The notes beneath the pieces are model-generated. The model was given only the letters and a program-made list of their open reading frames with translations. It ran no database searches and was not told the origin of the DNA. DNA of 64,000 nt, from positions 1 to 64,000 of the forward strand of contig DBMO01000034.1 of assembly GCA_002298995.1 (NCBI GenBank), in the 5' to 3' direction. A program made the translations under genes and the position numbers. Position 1 is the stretch's first letter; each line of letters opens with the position of its first letter. The DNA comes from Desulfarculales bacterium UBA696. GTDB taxonomy: Bacteria > Desulfobacterota > Syntrophobacteria > Syntrophobacterales > Syntrophobacteraceae. This document shows positions 1 through 8,014 of this stretch, in pieces.

Positions 1-40
1 TCGATTTCATCGTGCCCGCCTTTTATTTATTCCCGGAGTA

Positions 41-1135
41 TCAGCTCTTGGCCACGGAGTTACCGCTGGCCCTGTCGTATTCTTCCTGCAGGGAGGCTAT
101 CAGTTCTTTTACCGGCACGATCCGGTCAACCCGGTAGGCGTTCTTGCCGGCGAAGGCGAAGCCGCCTTTGAGGTTGCCTCTTTTGGCGTTGGCAAGGGCC
201 AGTGCGATGCAATACGGGCTATCGGTGCAGTTGCACGAGGTGATGCAGTGGTATGGGCATTTGAACGGCTTTCTCTGCCCCTCCTCCACGCTCACGATGA
301 AGTCATTCTTGATCGCTCTGCCCGGCATCCCCACTGGGCTTTTGATAATTACCAGGTCCTCCGGTTTGGCATTCACGTAGCACTGCTTGAACCGATCGTC
401 CGCGTCGCATTCGTCGGTTGCAACAAAGCGCGTGCCCATCTGCACACCGGCTGCGCCGAGTTCGAGGTACTTGAGAATGTCCTCTCCGGTGAAAATGCCT
501 CCGGCGGCAATCACCGGGATCTCCACGCCGTGCTCTTTTTCGAAATCGCCAACTGCCTGGACGACTTCCGGGATTATTTTTTCAAGTGCGAATTCAGGGT
601 CGTCGATCTGCTCGGAACTGAATCCCAGATGCCCGCCGGCCATCGGTCCCTCGACCACGAAGGCGTCGGGTAGCCGGTTGTAGCGTGACCACCACCTCTT
701 GCAGATCACCCGGGCGGCTTTGGCTGAAGAGATTATCGGGACCAGCTTGGTCTTGACCCCGTCCGAGAGGTATTTGGGCAGATCCAGGGGCAGTCCTGCG
801 CCCGACAGGATGAGGTCTATTCCCTCGGCAATCGAGGTTTCGACCATGTCGGCGAAGTTGGTAAGCGCAACCATAATGTTTACGCCGACGATACCCTTGG
901 TGGCCTCTTTTGCCTTCCTGATCTCGTCGCGCAAAACGGTTATGCTTGCTTCAAGGTAGCCTTCATCGCGCTCTGTTGAAAGAGCACCGATGCCCGCAGT
1001 TGCAATGATGCCGATCCCCCCTTCACCCGCTACGGAAGACGCAAGGCGGGAAAGGGAAACCCCTATGCCCATTCCGCCCTGAATAATGGGGACATCGGCG
1101 ACCATGTCTCCGATTTTAAGCTTTGGGAATGTCAA
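41..1135 (-). CDS. NAD(P)H-dependent flavin oxidoreductase, nitronate monooxygenase (NMO) family
   Basis: A 364-residue TIM-barrel flavoprotein of the 2-nitropropane dioxygenase/NMO family. The early segment QGGMGIGVSLS and the FMN-phosphate-binding segment AAGGIFTGEDILKYLELGAAG, with GVQMGTRF after it, are typical of the family. The catalytic His-type segment is EGPMAGGHLG. A Cys-rich stretch near residues 290-312 (CPYHCITSCNCTDSPYCI) is unusual for a plain NMO and suggests a metal or Fe-S site; that is inference. The family covers nitronate oxidation, FabK-type enoyl reduction and many uncharacterised oxidoreductases, so the substrate is unknown. It is transcribed divergently from the ferredoxin-like gene at 1321. 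Confidence 0.85.
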   Translation of the reverse strand: MTFPKLKIGDMVADVPIIQGGMGIGVSLSRLASSVAGEGGIGIIATAGIGALSTERDEGYLEASITVLRDEIRKAKEATKGIVGVNIMVALTNFADMVETSIAEGIDLILSGAGLPLDLPKYLSDGVKTKLVPIISSAKAARVICKRWWSRYNRLPDAFVVEGPMAGGHLGFSSEQIDDPEFALEKIIPEVVQAVGDFEKEHGVEIPVIAAGGIFTGEDILKYLELGAAGVQMGTRFVATDECDADDRFKQCYVNAKPEDLVIIKSPVGMPGRAIKNDFIVSVEEGQRKPFKCPYHCITSCNCTDSPYCIALALANAKRGNLKGGFAFAGKNAYRVDRIVPVKELIASLQEEYDRASGNSVAKS

Positions 1136-1320
1136 TTAGATTAACTCCGATTTGATTTTCTGAATACATTAGTCGCGGAATAATGGCAGAATTATGGTTT
1201 CATGGCAAGCTCTATGAGGTATGATTCGACAGTTGCGGCAGCTTTTTGTGCGAAAGATAACATTCTACCCAGGCAGACTGCCGCCCCCCCACGCCCGTCA
1301 CTATAACAGGAGAGATCAAA

Positions 1321-2160
1321 ATGTGCCAATTTTGCCACCAGCACGGAGAAGGCAAGAAGTGGTACCTCGAAGCCAAAAACTACTCCGTCGAACTCTTACA
1401 CGACCTGGGCCGAGTTGGTTTCATCAATGATTTCATAAGCACCAGGGGAAGCGTAGCGAATGTGCGGGAAAAACTCAGCAAGGCGGCCCGCGCCCCGGCC
1501 TGGTTGCGGCGGATACTCTTTTTTTTCGAGGAACGAAAATACCGCAGGGACCACTTCGGCCAGGTGGTGCCGATAGAGGACGTCGAACAGGTCCTGAACC
1601 TCGCGGACGGCATCGTTCGCGTACCCTGCGTATGCCGTAAAACCACCACTCGTAAGACGACAAACGAGTTCTGTTTCGGCCTGGGAATCAATCCCTCGAA
1701 TGTGCCGGGCATCGAGGAATCTTTCATCAAAAACTTTAAACCCGGCCCGGATTTAAAGCTGTTCGACAGGATTACCCCCGCGGAAGCACTCGATCTGCAC
1801 CGCTCATTCGAGAAAAAGGGCCTGGTCCACACCATCTGGACTTTTAAGACGCCTTTCATCGGGGGCATTTGCAACTGCGACCGGTCGGATTGCCTGGCGA
1901 TGGTAAGCAACCGCTTTGACTTCCGGGTCTTTTTCAGGGCCGAATACGTTGCGGAAACGGATACAAGGAGCTGCTCCGGATGCCGCAAATGCATCTCCTA
2001 CTGCCAGTTCGGGGCCATATATCACTCGGTTATGAAGAAAAAAGCCTTTATCGACCCGCTCCGCTGCTACGGCTGCGGTATATGCCGAAGCGCATGCGAG
2101 TTCGACGCGATACGCCTAATCCCGAGAAGCGAAAACCAGCTAAGCCAAAACCTGTGGTAG
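1321..2160 (+). CDS. 4Fe-4S ferredoxin-type protein with extra Cys motifs
   Basis: A 279-residue protein with two classical CxxCxxCxxxC 4Fe-4S motifs at its C-terminus (CSGCRKCISYC and CYGCGICRSAC), so a 2x[4Fe-4S] electron carrier domain is directly visible. Upstream are further Cys groups: MCQFC at the start, VPCVCRK near residue 100, and ICNCDRSDC near residue 182. These could hold more clusters or a zinc. The start follows an AGGAGAG ribosome-binding site. There is no signal peptide, so it is probably cytoplasmic. The redox partner cannot be read from the sequence. The divergent NMO-family oxidoreductase is a possible neighbour in function, but only by position. An intrinsic terminator ends the gene. 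Confidence 0.8.
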   Translation: MCQFCHQHGEGKKWYLEAKNYSVELLHDLGRVGFINDFISTRGSVANVREKLSKAARAPAWLRRILFFFEERKYRRDHFGQVVPIEDVEQVLNLADGIVRVPCVCRKTTTRKTTNEFCFGLGINPSNVPGIEESFIKNFKPGPDLKLFDRITPAEALDLHRSFEKKGLVHTIWTFKTPFIGGICNCDRSDCLAMVSNRFDFRVFFRAEYVAETDTRSCSGCRKCISYCQFGAIYHSVMKKKAFIDPLRCYGCGICRSACEFDAIRLIPRSENQLSQNLW

Positions 2161-2254
2161 GCCCGCGTTTTCCGCGCCATCCGTGGTGAAAAGATTTTGT
2201 AGTTTAGGAAAGATTTGGTAGACTGACTGCAAGCGTGAGTTATGCCAGGCCGCA

Positions 2255-2296
2255 GGCCATCCCGGCTCACTAAATCGGGACGGCCTTCTTTTTTTT
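2255..2296 (+). terminator. Intrinsic terminator ahead of pabA
   Basis: Stem GGCCATCCCG pairs with CGGGACGGCC with one mismatch, followed by a T-rich run (TTCTTTTTTTT). It ends the ferredoxin-like transcript. It lies only about 12 bases ahead of the pabA start, so it could also act as an attenuator. Confidence 0.75.
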
Positions 2297-2308
2297 CGGG
2301 GGTGGCAA

Positions 2309-2983
2309 ATGCGGCTGGTGATGATCGATAACTATGATTCTTTCACATACAACCTCGTACAGCTTTTCCTTGAGTTCGATCTCGAAATCCTGGTCTTCAG
2401 AAATGATGAGATAACCCTTGTTGAGCTTGCGGGCCTCGATCCGGACTGGATTTGCATCTCTCCGGGCCCGAAGGACCCGGCTCATGCCGGAATCAGCAAA
2501 AGAGTCATCGAGTGCTTCGGACCGAAGGTGCCTCTGCTGGGCGTTTGCCTTGGGATGCAGGCGATTAACGAGGTCTTCGGCGGAACGACTGTTATAGCGC
2601 CCGTGCCCGTGCACGGCAAAACGTGCATGGTCGAGCACCTGGGAGAGAGTATCTTCGTAGGCTTGCCTTCTCCTTTCAGGGTTGCCAGGTATCATTCACT
2701 GCGAATCGAACTCGGCGCCGGCGGTTTGGCGCCCCTTGCCTCGTCGCCGGACGGCGTTCTCATGGGAATCAGGCACAGGGATTTTCCCATCTTCGGCGTC
2801 CAGTTTCATCCGGAATCATTCCTGAGCGAGTACGGGCTTGCACTGGCGCAAAACTTCCTGGGATCGGTCCCTGGATGGAAACCGCCGCCTCGCCCAAAAG
2901 ATCCCGCGATTCGCTTTCCAAGGGTAAACCATGCCGGTCCCGCGAAGTTGCACCCTTCCAACAACTGCATGCGAGAAAGTTGA
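2309..2983 (+). CDS. pabA: Aminodeoxychorismate/anthranilate synthase glutamine amidotransferase subunit
   Basis: A 224-residue class-I glutamine amidotransferase that delivers ammonia from glutamine to the chorismate-converting partner. The catalytic triad is visible: Cys80 in LLGVCLGMQ, and His167 and Glu169 in FGVQFHPES. The N-terminus MIDNYDSFTYN is typical of PabA/TrpG. The last 35 or so residues (Pro-, Arg- and Lys-rich, after position 185) extend past the usual 190-residue length. The stop codon overlaps a possible pabB start by one base. PabA rather than TrpG is chosen because the partner has the PabB lysine signature and pabC follows. Confidence 0.93.
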   Translation: MRLVMIDNYDSFTYNLVQLFLEFDLEILVFRNDEITLVELAGLDPDWICISPGPKDPAHAGISKRVIECFGPKVPLLGVCLGMQAINEVFGGTTVIAPVPVHGKTCMVEHLGESIFVGLPSPFRVARYHSLRIELGAGGLAPLASSPDGVLMGIRHRDFPIFGVQFHPESFLSEYGLALAQNFLGSVPGWKPPPRPKDPAIRFPRVNHAGPAKLHPSNNCMRES

Positions 2984-2994
2984 TGGGAGGGACC

Positions 2995-4428
2995 ATGGAG
3001 GAACCAGTAATAGTCGAAATAGGGTCCCTGGAGCGGATCGAAGATTTTGATGAACCGGATTTTCACGGCTTGGCCGACGAGTTCGCAGCGCGCTCTCCCT
3101 CGGCTGTCCTGCTAAGTGGAGGCGACCTGAGGCCCGAAGGAGAAAACCGCTACTCCATAGCCGCATGCGATCCCCTTGCCGTATTGACAAGCAAAGGGGA
3201 CCGCTGCCGGATCGAAGCTCTGGGGCAGGTTTGGGAGTTTCGGGAAAATCCACTCGATGTGCTCGACCGGCTGGGCGACTTTTTCCGTCCCGCCTTTGGG
3301 CTCGAAACCCCGCCCTTTTGCGGAGGAGCGCTCGGATACTTCGCCTACGATCTCAAGAACATGATCGAACGCCTGCCGCAATCCGCCGAGGATGACCTGG
3401 GTCTTCCGGACATTTTTCTATTCTGGCCCAGGCAATTCATGATTCATGACAGACGGGAGAAAAACCTTCTTAGGCTTACGCTGAATCTTAAGGACGAACA
3501 AAGTTCGCCGCCGGGTTCATCGGCACGGCCGCGTTGCTCGCTCTCAAACAGCCTCCGCCCGCCCGCTCACGTGCGCGGAGCCGCTCTCCGCACGGGGCCG
3601 CCCGCGAGCAACTTCACCCATGGAAATTACCTGTCCGCCGTTGCAAAAGTGAGGGACTACATCCGCCGGGGAGACGTCTACCAGGTAAACCTGTCGCAGC
3701 GCTTCCATTTCGCGATAGATGGCGATCCGTTTCGGTTCTGGCTCTCTCTTTTCGAGGTTAATCCCGCGCCCTTTTACGCCTATATAAACGCCGGCGGCCA
3801 CCAGGTGCTCTCAACCTCCATGGAGCGCTTCCTGTTTCGCAAAAATGAGTCCATCGAGACCCGTCCTATTAAGGGGACGAGAAAGCGCGGAAAAACCCCG
3901 GAGGAGGATGCCGCTCTTGCGGCGGAACTACTTAAAAGCAGCAAGGACGACGCCGAACTCTCGATGATAGTGGACCTTTTGCGAAACGATCTCGGGAAGA
4001 TCTGCCTTCCGAGGAGCATACGGGTTTGCGAACACAAAAGGCTGGAAACCTACCACAACGTGCATCACCTCATATCGATCGTGATCGGCGATCTGCAACC
4101 CGGTATTACGCCCGGCCGTATCCTTCGCGCAACCTTTCCGGGCGGGTCCATTACGGGATGCCCCAAGATCCGGTCAATGGAAATCATAGACGAACTCGAA
4201 CCAAATATCCGCCACGTATACACCGGGTCGATAGGCTACATCGGCTGGCACGACAATCTCGATCTCAACGTGGCGATCAGAACGGCCGTCGTAAAGGATA
4301 AAACCTGCTATTTCTCGGTAGGAGGGGGCATCGTGTACGATTCCGACGAAGAGGATGAGTATCGGGAGACCCTGCACAAGGGGCGCACGCTGTTCGAACT
4401 GATTGAAAAGCTGGGGGGAAGGGTATGA
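2995..4428 (+). CDS. pabB: Aminodeoxychorismate synthase component I
   Basis: A 477-residue chorismate-utilising enzyme that makes 4-amino-4-deoxychorismate with PabA. The motif PIKGT carries Lys293. This lysine is the PabB-type active-site nucleophile; anthranilate synthases have Ala here. Further family motifs are MIVDLLRNDLGK and GGSITGCPKIRSMEII. The start is the ATG at 2995, which has GGAGGG just upstream; an in-frame ATG at 2983 overlapping the pabA stop is the alternative. A stretch around residues 170-200, rich in Ser, Pro and Arg, looks like a linker between the N-terminal and catalytic halves. The stop overlaps the pabC start (ATGA), showing translational coupling. Confidence 0.93.
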   Translation: MEEPVIVEIGSLERIEDFDEPDFHGLADEFAARSPSAVLLSGGDLRPEGENRYSIAACDPLAVLTSKGDRCRIEALGQVWEFRENPLDVLDRLGDFFRPAFGLETPPFCGGALGYFAYDLKNMIERLPQSAEDDLGLPDIFLFWPRQFMIHDRREKNLLRLTLNLKDEQSSPPGSSARPRCSLSNSLRPPAHVRGAALRTGPPASNFTHGNYLSAVAKVRDYIRRGDVYQVNLSQRFHFAIDGDPFRFWLSLFEVNPAPFYAYINAGGHQVLSTSMERFLFRKNESIETRPIKGTRKRGKTPEEDAALAAELLKSSKDDAELSMIVDLLRNDLGKICLPRSIRVCEHKRLETYHNVHHLISIVIGDLQPGITPGRILRATFPGGSITGCPKIRSMEIIDELEPNIRHVYTGSIGYIGWHDNLDLNVAIRTAVVKDKTCYFSVGGGIVYDSDEEDEYRETLHKGRTLFELIEKLGGRV

Positions 4429-5303
4429 ACGATTCATCGCGGAGGCGGACAACGGTGTGGCTTAACGGGGGATTCCTCTCCTCCGACAAGGCATGCGTCT
4501 CGACGCTTGATCGCGGATTTCTATATGGCGACGGATTTTTCGAAACCATTCGCGCGGAAAAGGGAAGACCGCTCTACCTGCGGGAACACCTCGAAAGGCT
4601 ATATCACTCTCTTGCCTATTTTCGCATGACCCTGGCTTACAATATGCCCCGGTGGGCGGACGTCATCTCCGAATTGATTCGCCGAAACCGTCTCGCCAGA
4701 GGTGCGGCTTCGGTAAAGATCATGGTAACTCGCGGAGTGGACCCCGGCCCCGGAATGCCCTTCAGCTTATCACCCACAATCAATATTTCGGTAACCAGGT
4801 ATACCCCGCCACCGCCCGAAGAATACGGAAACGGCTGGGACTTGCACATTTTCAGGGGAGCTTTTTCGCCCCCGCTTGCTCCGCATAAGTCTTTGAACTA
4901 CCTCTATCATCTTTCCGCCCGACAGGCCGCCATCGATTGCGGCTGCCGTGAAGCCGTGCTCCTCGACCGCAACGGAAAGGTCGCGGAAACCTCGGCCGGG
5001 TCTCTGCTCGCCCGCACCGCCGGCCGCTGGTGGACACCGAAAAGCGCCTACCAACTCCCAGGAATAACGATCCGCGCTGTACGCTCGATCCTGAGCGATG
5101 CCGGAGACGAAGTCGAATCTCGCGCCGCCCGCCCAAAAGATCTACTTTCCGCGCAAACCGTCTGGGTCCTAAACTCCCTTATCGGAATAATGCCCGTGGC
5201 CCAAATCGACGGCCAACCTCTCGAAGACCCTGCCGGCGCCGAGGCAGCGAGGGTAAGAGCATTATTATTCGCGAAAGGGTTGGCCGGGGCTGCGGGTAAA
5301 TAG
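4425..5303 (+). CDS. pabC: Aminodeoxychorismate lyase (class IV PLP aminotransferase fold)
   Basis: A 292-residue fold-type IV PLP enzyme. Lys155 in the segment APHKSLNYL is the expected Schiff-base lysine, and the Glu near residue 188 (KVAETSAGS) is the expected pyridine-nitrogen contact. LDRGFLYGDGFFETIR near residues 28-43 is the family hallmark. D-amino-acid and branched-chain aminotransferases share the fold. Position in a pabA-pabB-pabC operon with a 4-base ATGA overlap makes aminodeoxychorismate lyase (releasing p-aminobenzoate and pyruvate) the best call. The product feeds folate, the C1 carrier used by the acs operon at 36-44 kb. Confidence 0.88.
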   Translation: MNDSSRRRTTVWLNGGFLSSDKACVSTLDRGFLYGDGFFETIRAEKGRPLYLREHLERLYHSLAYFRMTLAYNMPRWADVISELIRRNRLARGAASVKIMVTRGVDPGPGMPFSLSPTINISVTRYTPPPPEEYGNGWDLHIFRGAFSPPLAPHKSLNYLYHLSARQAAIDCGCREAVLLDRNGKVAETSAGSLLARTAGRWWTPKSAYQLPGITIRAVRSILSDAGDEVESRAARPKDLLSAQTVWVLNSLIGIMPVAQIDGQPLEDPAGAEAARVRALLFAKGLAGAAGK

Positions 5304-5305
5304 CA

Positions 5306-5434
5306 TTATTTGCACGGAACACGGATTGCCTGCTCATCCAGGCACTCCAAACACTCACTCTGCCGGCACGCGGAACATGCCGCCGACATTCCGCTCTCTA
5401 TATCTTCCTGGCTGCAAGTCGAACAATCAAACAT
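5306..5434 (-). CDS. Small Cys-rich protein, 42 residues (candidate)
   Basis: An ORF of 42 codons convergent with pabC, ending two bases from the pabC stop. It has a strong GAGGAG ribosome-binding site six bases ahead of its ATG. It encodes seven Cys: two in the opening segment FDCSTC, two in AACSAC, then ECLEC and a penultimate Cys. The spacing suggests a small zinc- or Fe-S-binding protein. No homologue is recognised and function is unknown. The good start site and the non-random Cys pattern support a real gene; the short length keeps confidence moderate. Confidence 0.5.
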   Translation of the reverse strand: MFDCSTCSQEDIESGMSAACSACRQSECLECLDEQAIRVPCK

Positions 5435-5584
5435 TTCACACTCCTCATCTCTACAGATTAATCCGTTATTGATTAAATCCGGAGTTCTTCCAATAAAGTT
5501 AATATTTCCGGGTAGTTTTTAAAAACCGAAATGCCGGTGAGGAGTCAGCCACCAATGGAAAGTTCCGCCAATCTATAAGGCAGT

Positions 5585-5777
5585 GAAGGTATTGGGGATG
5601 GAAGGGGTGGCCTCGGATTCATGTCCGGGCGAAGGTATTGGGGATGGAAGGGGTGGCCCGGATTCATATCCGGGCGCGAAGCGCAAGAAGGTGGTTCCCA
5701 CATTCAGTTCCGTCTCGTTTCCAGTGCCGCCGCCGAGCCTCTTGTGCTCCGCACCCGGATATGAATCCGGGCCACCC
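5585..5777. repeat. Tandem 45-bp repeat plus 24-bp perfect inverted repeat
   Basis: A unit of about 45 bp beginning GAAGGTATTGGGGATGGAAG occurs twice in tandem (from 5585 and from 5631). The second unit contains GGGTGGCCCGGATTCATATC (arm 5651-5674), whose exact reverse complement lies at 5754-5777. Sequence flanking the arms is also partly complementary, so a long hairpin can form. It lies between a small Cys-rich ORF and a lipoprotein gene and looks like a genome-dispersed extragenic palindrome. The ORFs read through it are repeat artefacts. Confidence 0.75.
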
Positions 5778-5841
5778 ACTAATTGGGACCCCCCAGGTGT
5801 CTTAAGCTCAAGAGAATCGCTGCACAAGTGCAGGAAAATCG

Positions 5842-6126
5842 TTATTCTTTCACCCATCCCTTTGCGCGCATGCAGCTGTTAAAGACCTTCATGTCCCCAC
5901 TGGAGTGGCCTTCGCCAAAAAAAGCCGGCGGACTGGCAATCATTGCGTCTCGCGAGCAAGCCTTCTGGTCCTCCGCGAGCTGCTCTTTGGTTTTGCCCTC
6001 CTTGGACACCCAGGTGGAGCTGAATTCCAGTTTTGGAGGAAACTCAAACGCCGAACATCCGGAAAGAATTGACGCAAAAAGGACGCAAGAAACCATCTTT
6101 AAAACAGCTTTTCCCCTGTCGGACAT
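5842..6126 (-). CDS. Small outer-surface lipoprotein, hypothetical
   Basis: A 94-residue protein with a type II signal peptide: basic MSDRGK start, hydrophobic core, then the lipobox ILSGC with the Cys at about residue 24. The mature part is about 70 residues and contains a conserved-looking pattern WVSKEGKTKEQLAEDQKAC and CMRAKGW, with two further Cys that may form a disulphide. This resembles short uncharacterised proteobacterial lipoproteins. Function unknown. It sits just outside the left end of the tRNA-Leu element and reads away from it. Confidence 0.7.
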   Translation of the reverse strand: MSDRGKAVLKMVSCVLFASILSGCSAFEFPPKLEFSSTWVSKEGKTKEQLAEDQKACSRDAMIASPPAFFGEGHSSGDMKVFNSCMRAKGWVKE

Positions 6127-6283
6127 ATCGAAATCCTTTGCCCACCCTCCGGGCGCCTCTGCGCCTCAGCCAAGGGTCCATGTGAACGAGCGAATGCAGC
6201 TGAATTGATCGTGTCGCCAAATCAACCGTTGCACAAAATTGAGCGCATCTCCCGAATTGGTCTTCACCGAATTGATCTTCTCT

Positions 6284-6319
6284 AAAAAAGAAGGGCTTAG
6301 CTTTTTCGCTAAACCCTTC
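6284..6319 (-). terminator. Original tRNA-Leu terminator, now displaced
   Basis: On the minus strand GAAGGGTTTAGC, loop GAAAAA, GCTAAGCCCTTC, then TTTTTT: a near-perfect intrinsic terminator. It lies just downstream of the orphan tRNA-Leu 3' fragment, so it is most simply the chromosomal terminator of that tRNA before the element inserted. Confidence 0.8.
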
Positions 6320-6329
6320 CCGAGCCAAG

Positions 6330-6382
6330 TGCCGGAGGTCGGAATCGAACCGACACGTCCTTGCGGACACTGGATTTTGAGT
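6330..6382 (-). repeat. Left attachment site: 3' fragment of tRNA-Leu
   Basis: These 53 bases are identical to 16982-17034, the 3' part of the intact tRNA-Leu(CAA) (T arm, variable arm, half of the anticodon arm). Identity stops just after the anticodon loop, where 5'-half sequence would be needed. This is a direct-repeat attachment site left by site-specific integration into the tRNA gene. The fragment cannot make a tRNA. Confidence 0.92.
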
Positions 6383-6515
6383 ATAGTAAAAAGCTAAACA
6401 CAACGAAACCGAAAGAACCAAAAAGTAAAACGGATATCAACCACTTAACCTCGATTATGAACCCCTACAAACACTGACGAAAAACAGCGAAAATAAAGGG
6501 TAGTTTTGGCTATCC

Positions 6516-6536
6516 GGTCCCTAAGTGGTCCCTAAG
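6516..6536. repeat. Paired 10-bp arm-type repeats, left end
   Basis: GGTCCCTAAG occurs twice (6516-6525 and 6527-6536), the second overlapping the integrase stop region. A matching pair, GGTCCCTAAA and GGTCCCTAAG, lies at 16906-16915 and 16918-16927 near the right end. Paired copies at both ends fit integrase or excisionase arm-binding sites. Confidence 0.6.
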
Positions 6537-7659
6537 AAGTGGCCCCCAAATATTTTTCTAGGGACTTTACAGCCTCTTTTTTGTCTTCTCGATCAATGGT
6601 GTTGTACCTGTCGAACATCTCCCGTGTGGAATGCCCGGTGATGCTCATAATCACTGATTCTGGAGTGCCGGCCTTCCGCATGTAGGTGTTGAAGGTATGT
6701 CGGAGGTCGTGGAATACAAAGCCGTCCTTTTTGAAGCGGCCATATTCGATCCCTGCATCGACACAGGCCTTTCTTAATCCGGTCCGAATATGGGTCAGTG
6801 GCTTCCCTTTGTAAAGAAAAACGTGCTGATCGTGGATGGCCCTCGGCGTCGCCTTGAATATCTTGTGAACTTCGCTGGTGATCGGTATCTGGCGGGCCTC
6901 CTTGTCCTTGGTATCGTCTGCCTCCAAGCAAATAAAGTCCTGTTCGAGGTCGATTTTATCCCAGGTAAGGCTGAAAATTTCCCCCAGGCGCATGCCGGTG
7001 AAATAAGCGACCGTCAGAATAGCTTTTGTGTGACGCGGAGCATGTTTCATCAGTTCCTCGAACTCTTCCGGGGAAAGTATCCGGTCTCGAGCATTTGAGT
7101 TGCGCTTTAGCAGCTTTTTGACCTTTTTGAATGCTCGGAGGGTTTCACCGCCCACCAGATCATTGTCGAAAGCCTTGATAATCATGGTCCTGGCCGCGCC
7201 GATCTCATGGTCGATGGTTGCATCGGATAGCTTCTCGGCCTTCCTCCTGGCCTGGTGGTTTTCAAGATCCGCCGGCTGAATCTGGCTGACAGTCATCCCG
7301 CCGAACTGAGAATTAAATTTGCTGAGGTAGATCTTAACTGTGTCAGACGACTTCAGGGACGCCACCTTATCGAGCTTGAGGTACCATTTGGTGAGCTGCG
7401 CAAAGGTCGTCTTGTATTCCGGCTTAATGTCGAAAAGCCGTTTTTCCCGCCTTTTTACGCGTTTTTGTGAGTAGGCGTCCCTTGCTTCTTCGATTGATGG
7501 CCCGATCCGCTCTTTGTATCGCTTCCCTCCGGCCTGATATCTGATCCAGTAAATGACCTTGCCGGATTTCTTGAACTTGTCCAGGTCGGCGCCGCACTCG
7601 CACTTCTTGTTTTTGGTGCCTTGCTTCTTATGGCAGACTGGGCATTCAGCTAAGATCAT
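6532..7659 (-). CDS. int: Tyrosine recombinase (integrase) of the tRNA-Leu element
   Basis: A 375-residue site-specific recombinase. The start is the ATG at 7659 with GGAGG seven bases ahead, rather than the longer in-frame start at 7701. The N-terminus is a zinc-ribbon-like CPVCHKK...KCECG, followed by a SAM-like core-binding domain (about residues 85-170) and the catalytic domain. Catalytic residues are visible: Arg in TGMRLGEI, His and Arg in HDLRHTF, His in ITGHSTREM and Tyr in MFDRYN. It lies next to the left attachment site, as expected for the enzyme that integrated this element into tRNA-Leu. The stop region overlaps the arm-type repeats. Its start lies within the end of the preceding ORF. 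Confidence 0.93.
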   Translation of the reverse strand: MILAECPVCHKKQGTKNKKCECGADLDKFKKSGKVIYWIRYQAGGKRYKERIGPSIEEARDAYSQKRVKRREKRLFDIKPEYKTTFAQLTKWYLKLDKVASLKSSDTVKIYLSKFNSQFGGMTVSQIQPADLENHQARRKAEKLSDATIDHEIGAARTMIIKAFDNDLVGGETLRAFKKVKKLLKRNSNARDRILSPEEFEELMKHAPRHTKAILTVAYFTGMRLGEIFSLTWDKIDLEQDFICLEADDTKDKEARQIPITSEVHKIFKATPRAIHDQHVFLYKGKPLTHIRTGLRKACVDAGIEYGRFKKDGFVFHDLRHTFNTYMRKAGTPESVIMSITGHSTREMFDRYNTIDREDKKEAVKSLEKYLGATS

Positions 7660-8014
7660 CGAAGGCCTCCAGGTCGAACTGAAGATCAATGGATACGCCA
7701 TCTTGCCAAATAATCTGAAACCCGAAACAGGGAGCTATCTCTTGCAAACCTTTGACTGTTTCCTCTTCAATTTCTTGGAATGCTTTTCCCTTCTTCTTGT
7801 CCGAGTCGGTTATGGTGGGACTATCAGCAATAGCCTTACGCTCTTTTTGGGTTTCGCTAATCCTTCCATAAAGGGAGCAAAGCACTGCGAACATGGATCG
7901 ATCCAGTCCGTCATCGTAGATCCCACTACGGCGTAAGATTTGGATAAAGCGAAACCACGCTTCCCTCCCGTGTTCGTTGAACCAGGAGGGCGGTTCGAGC
8001 TGGTTTTCAGCCAT
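7646..8014 (-). CDS. Element hypothetical protein, weakly terminase-small-subunit-like
   Basis: A 122-residue acidic protein with an AGGGGG ribosome-binding site six bases ahead of the start. It overlaps the upstream 110-residue ORF by eight bases and the integrase start by a few bases, so all three are in one transcript. The N-terminal segment PPSWFNEHGREAWFRFIQIL, followed by an alternating helical pattern, resembles the core of P27-type small terminases, but no motif settles it. The C-terminus (ISIDLQFDLEAFDDLS-like acidic tail) has no recognised match. Function unknown. Confidence 0.6.
   Translation of the reverse strand: MAENQLEPPSWFNEHGREAWFRFIQILRRSGIYDDGLDRSMFAVLCSLYGRISETQKERKAIADSPTITDSDKKKGKAFQEIEEETVKGLQEIAPCFGFQIIWQDGVSIDLQFDLEAFDDLS

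Noticed and set aside
5573..5882. Short ORFs on both strands
   Set aside because: They read through tandem/inverted repeats and lack start sites.
6330..6382. Second tRNA-Leu gene
   Set aside because: Only the 3' half is present; it is an attachment-site remnant.
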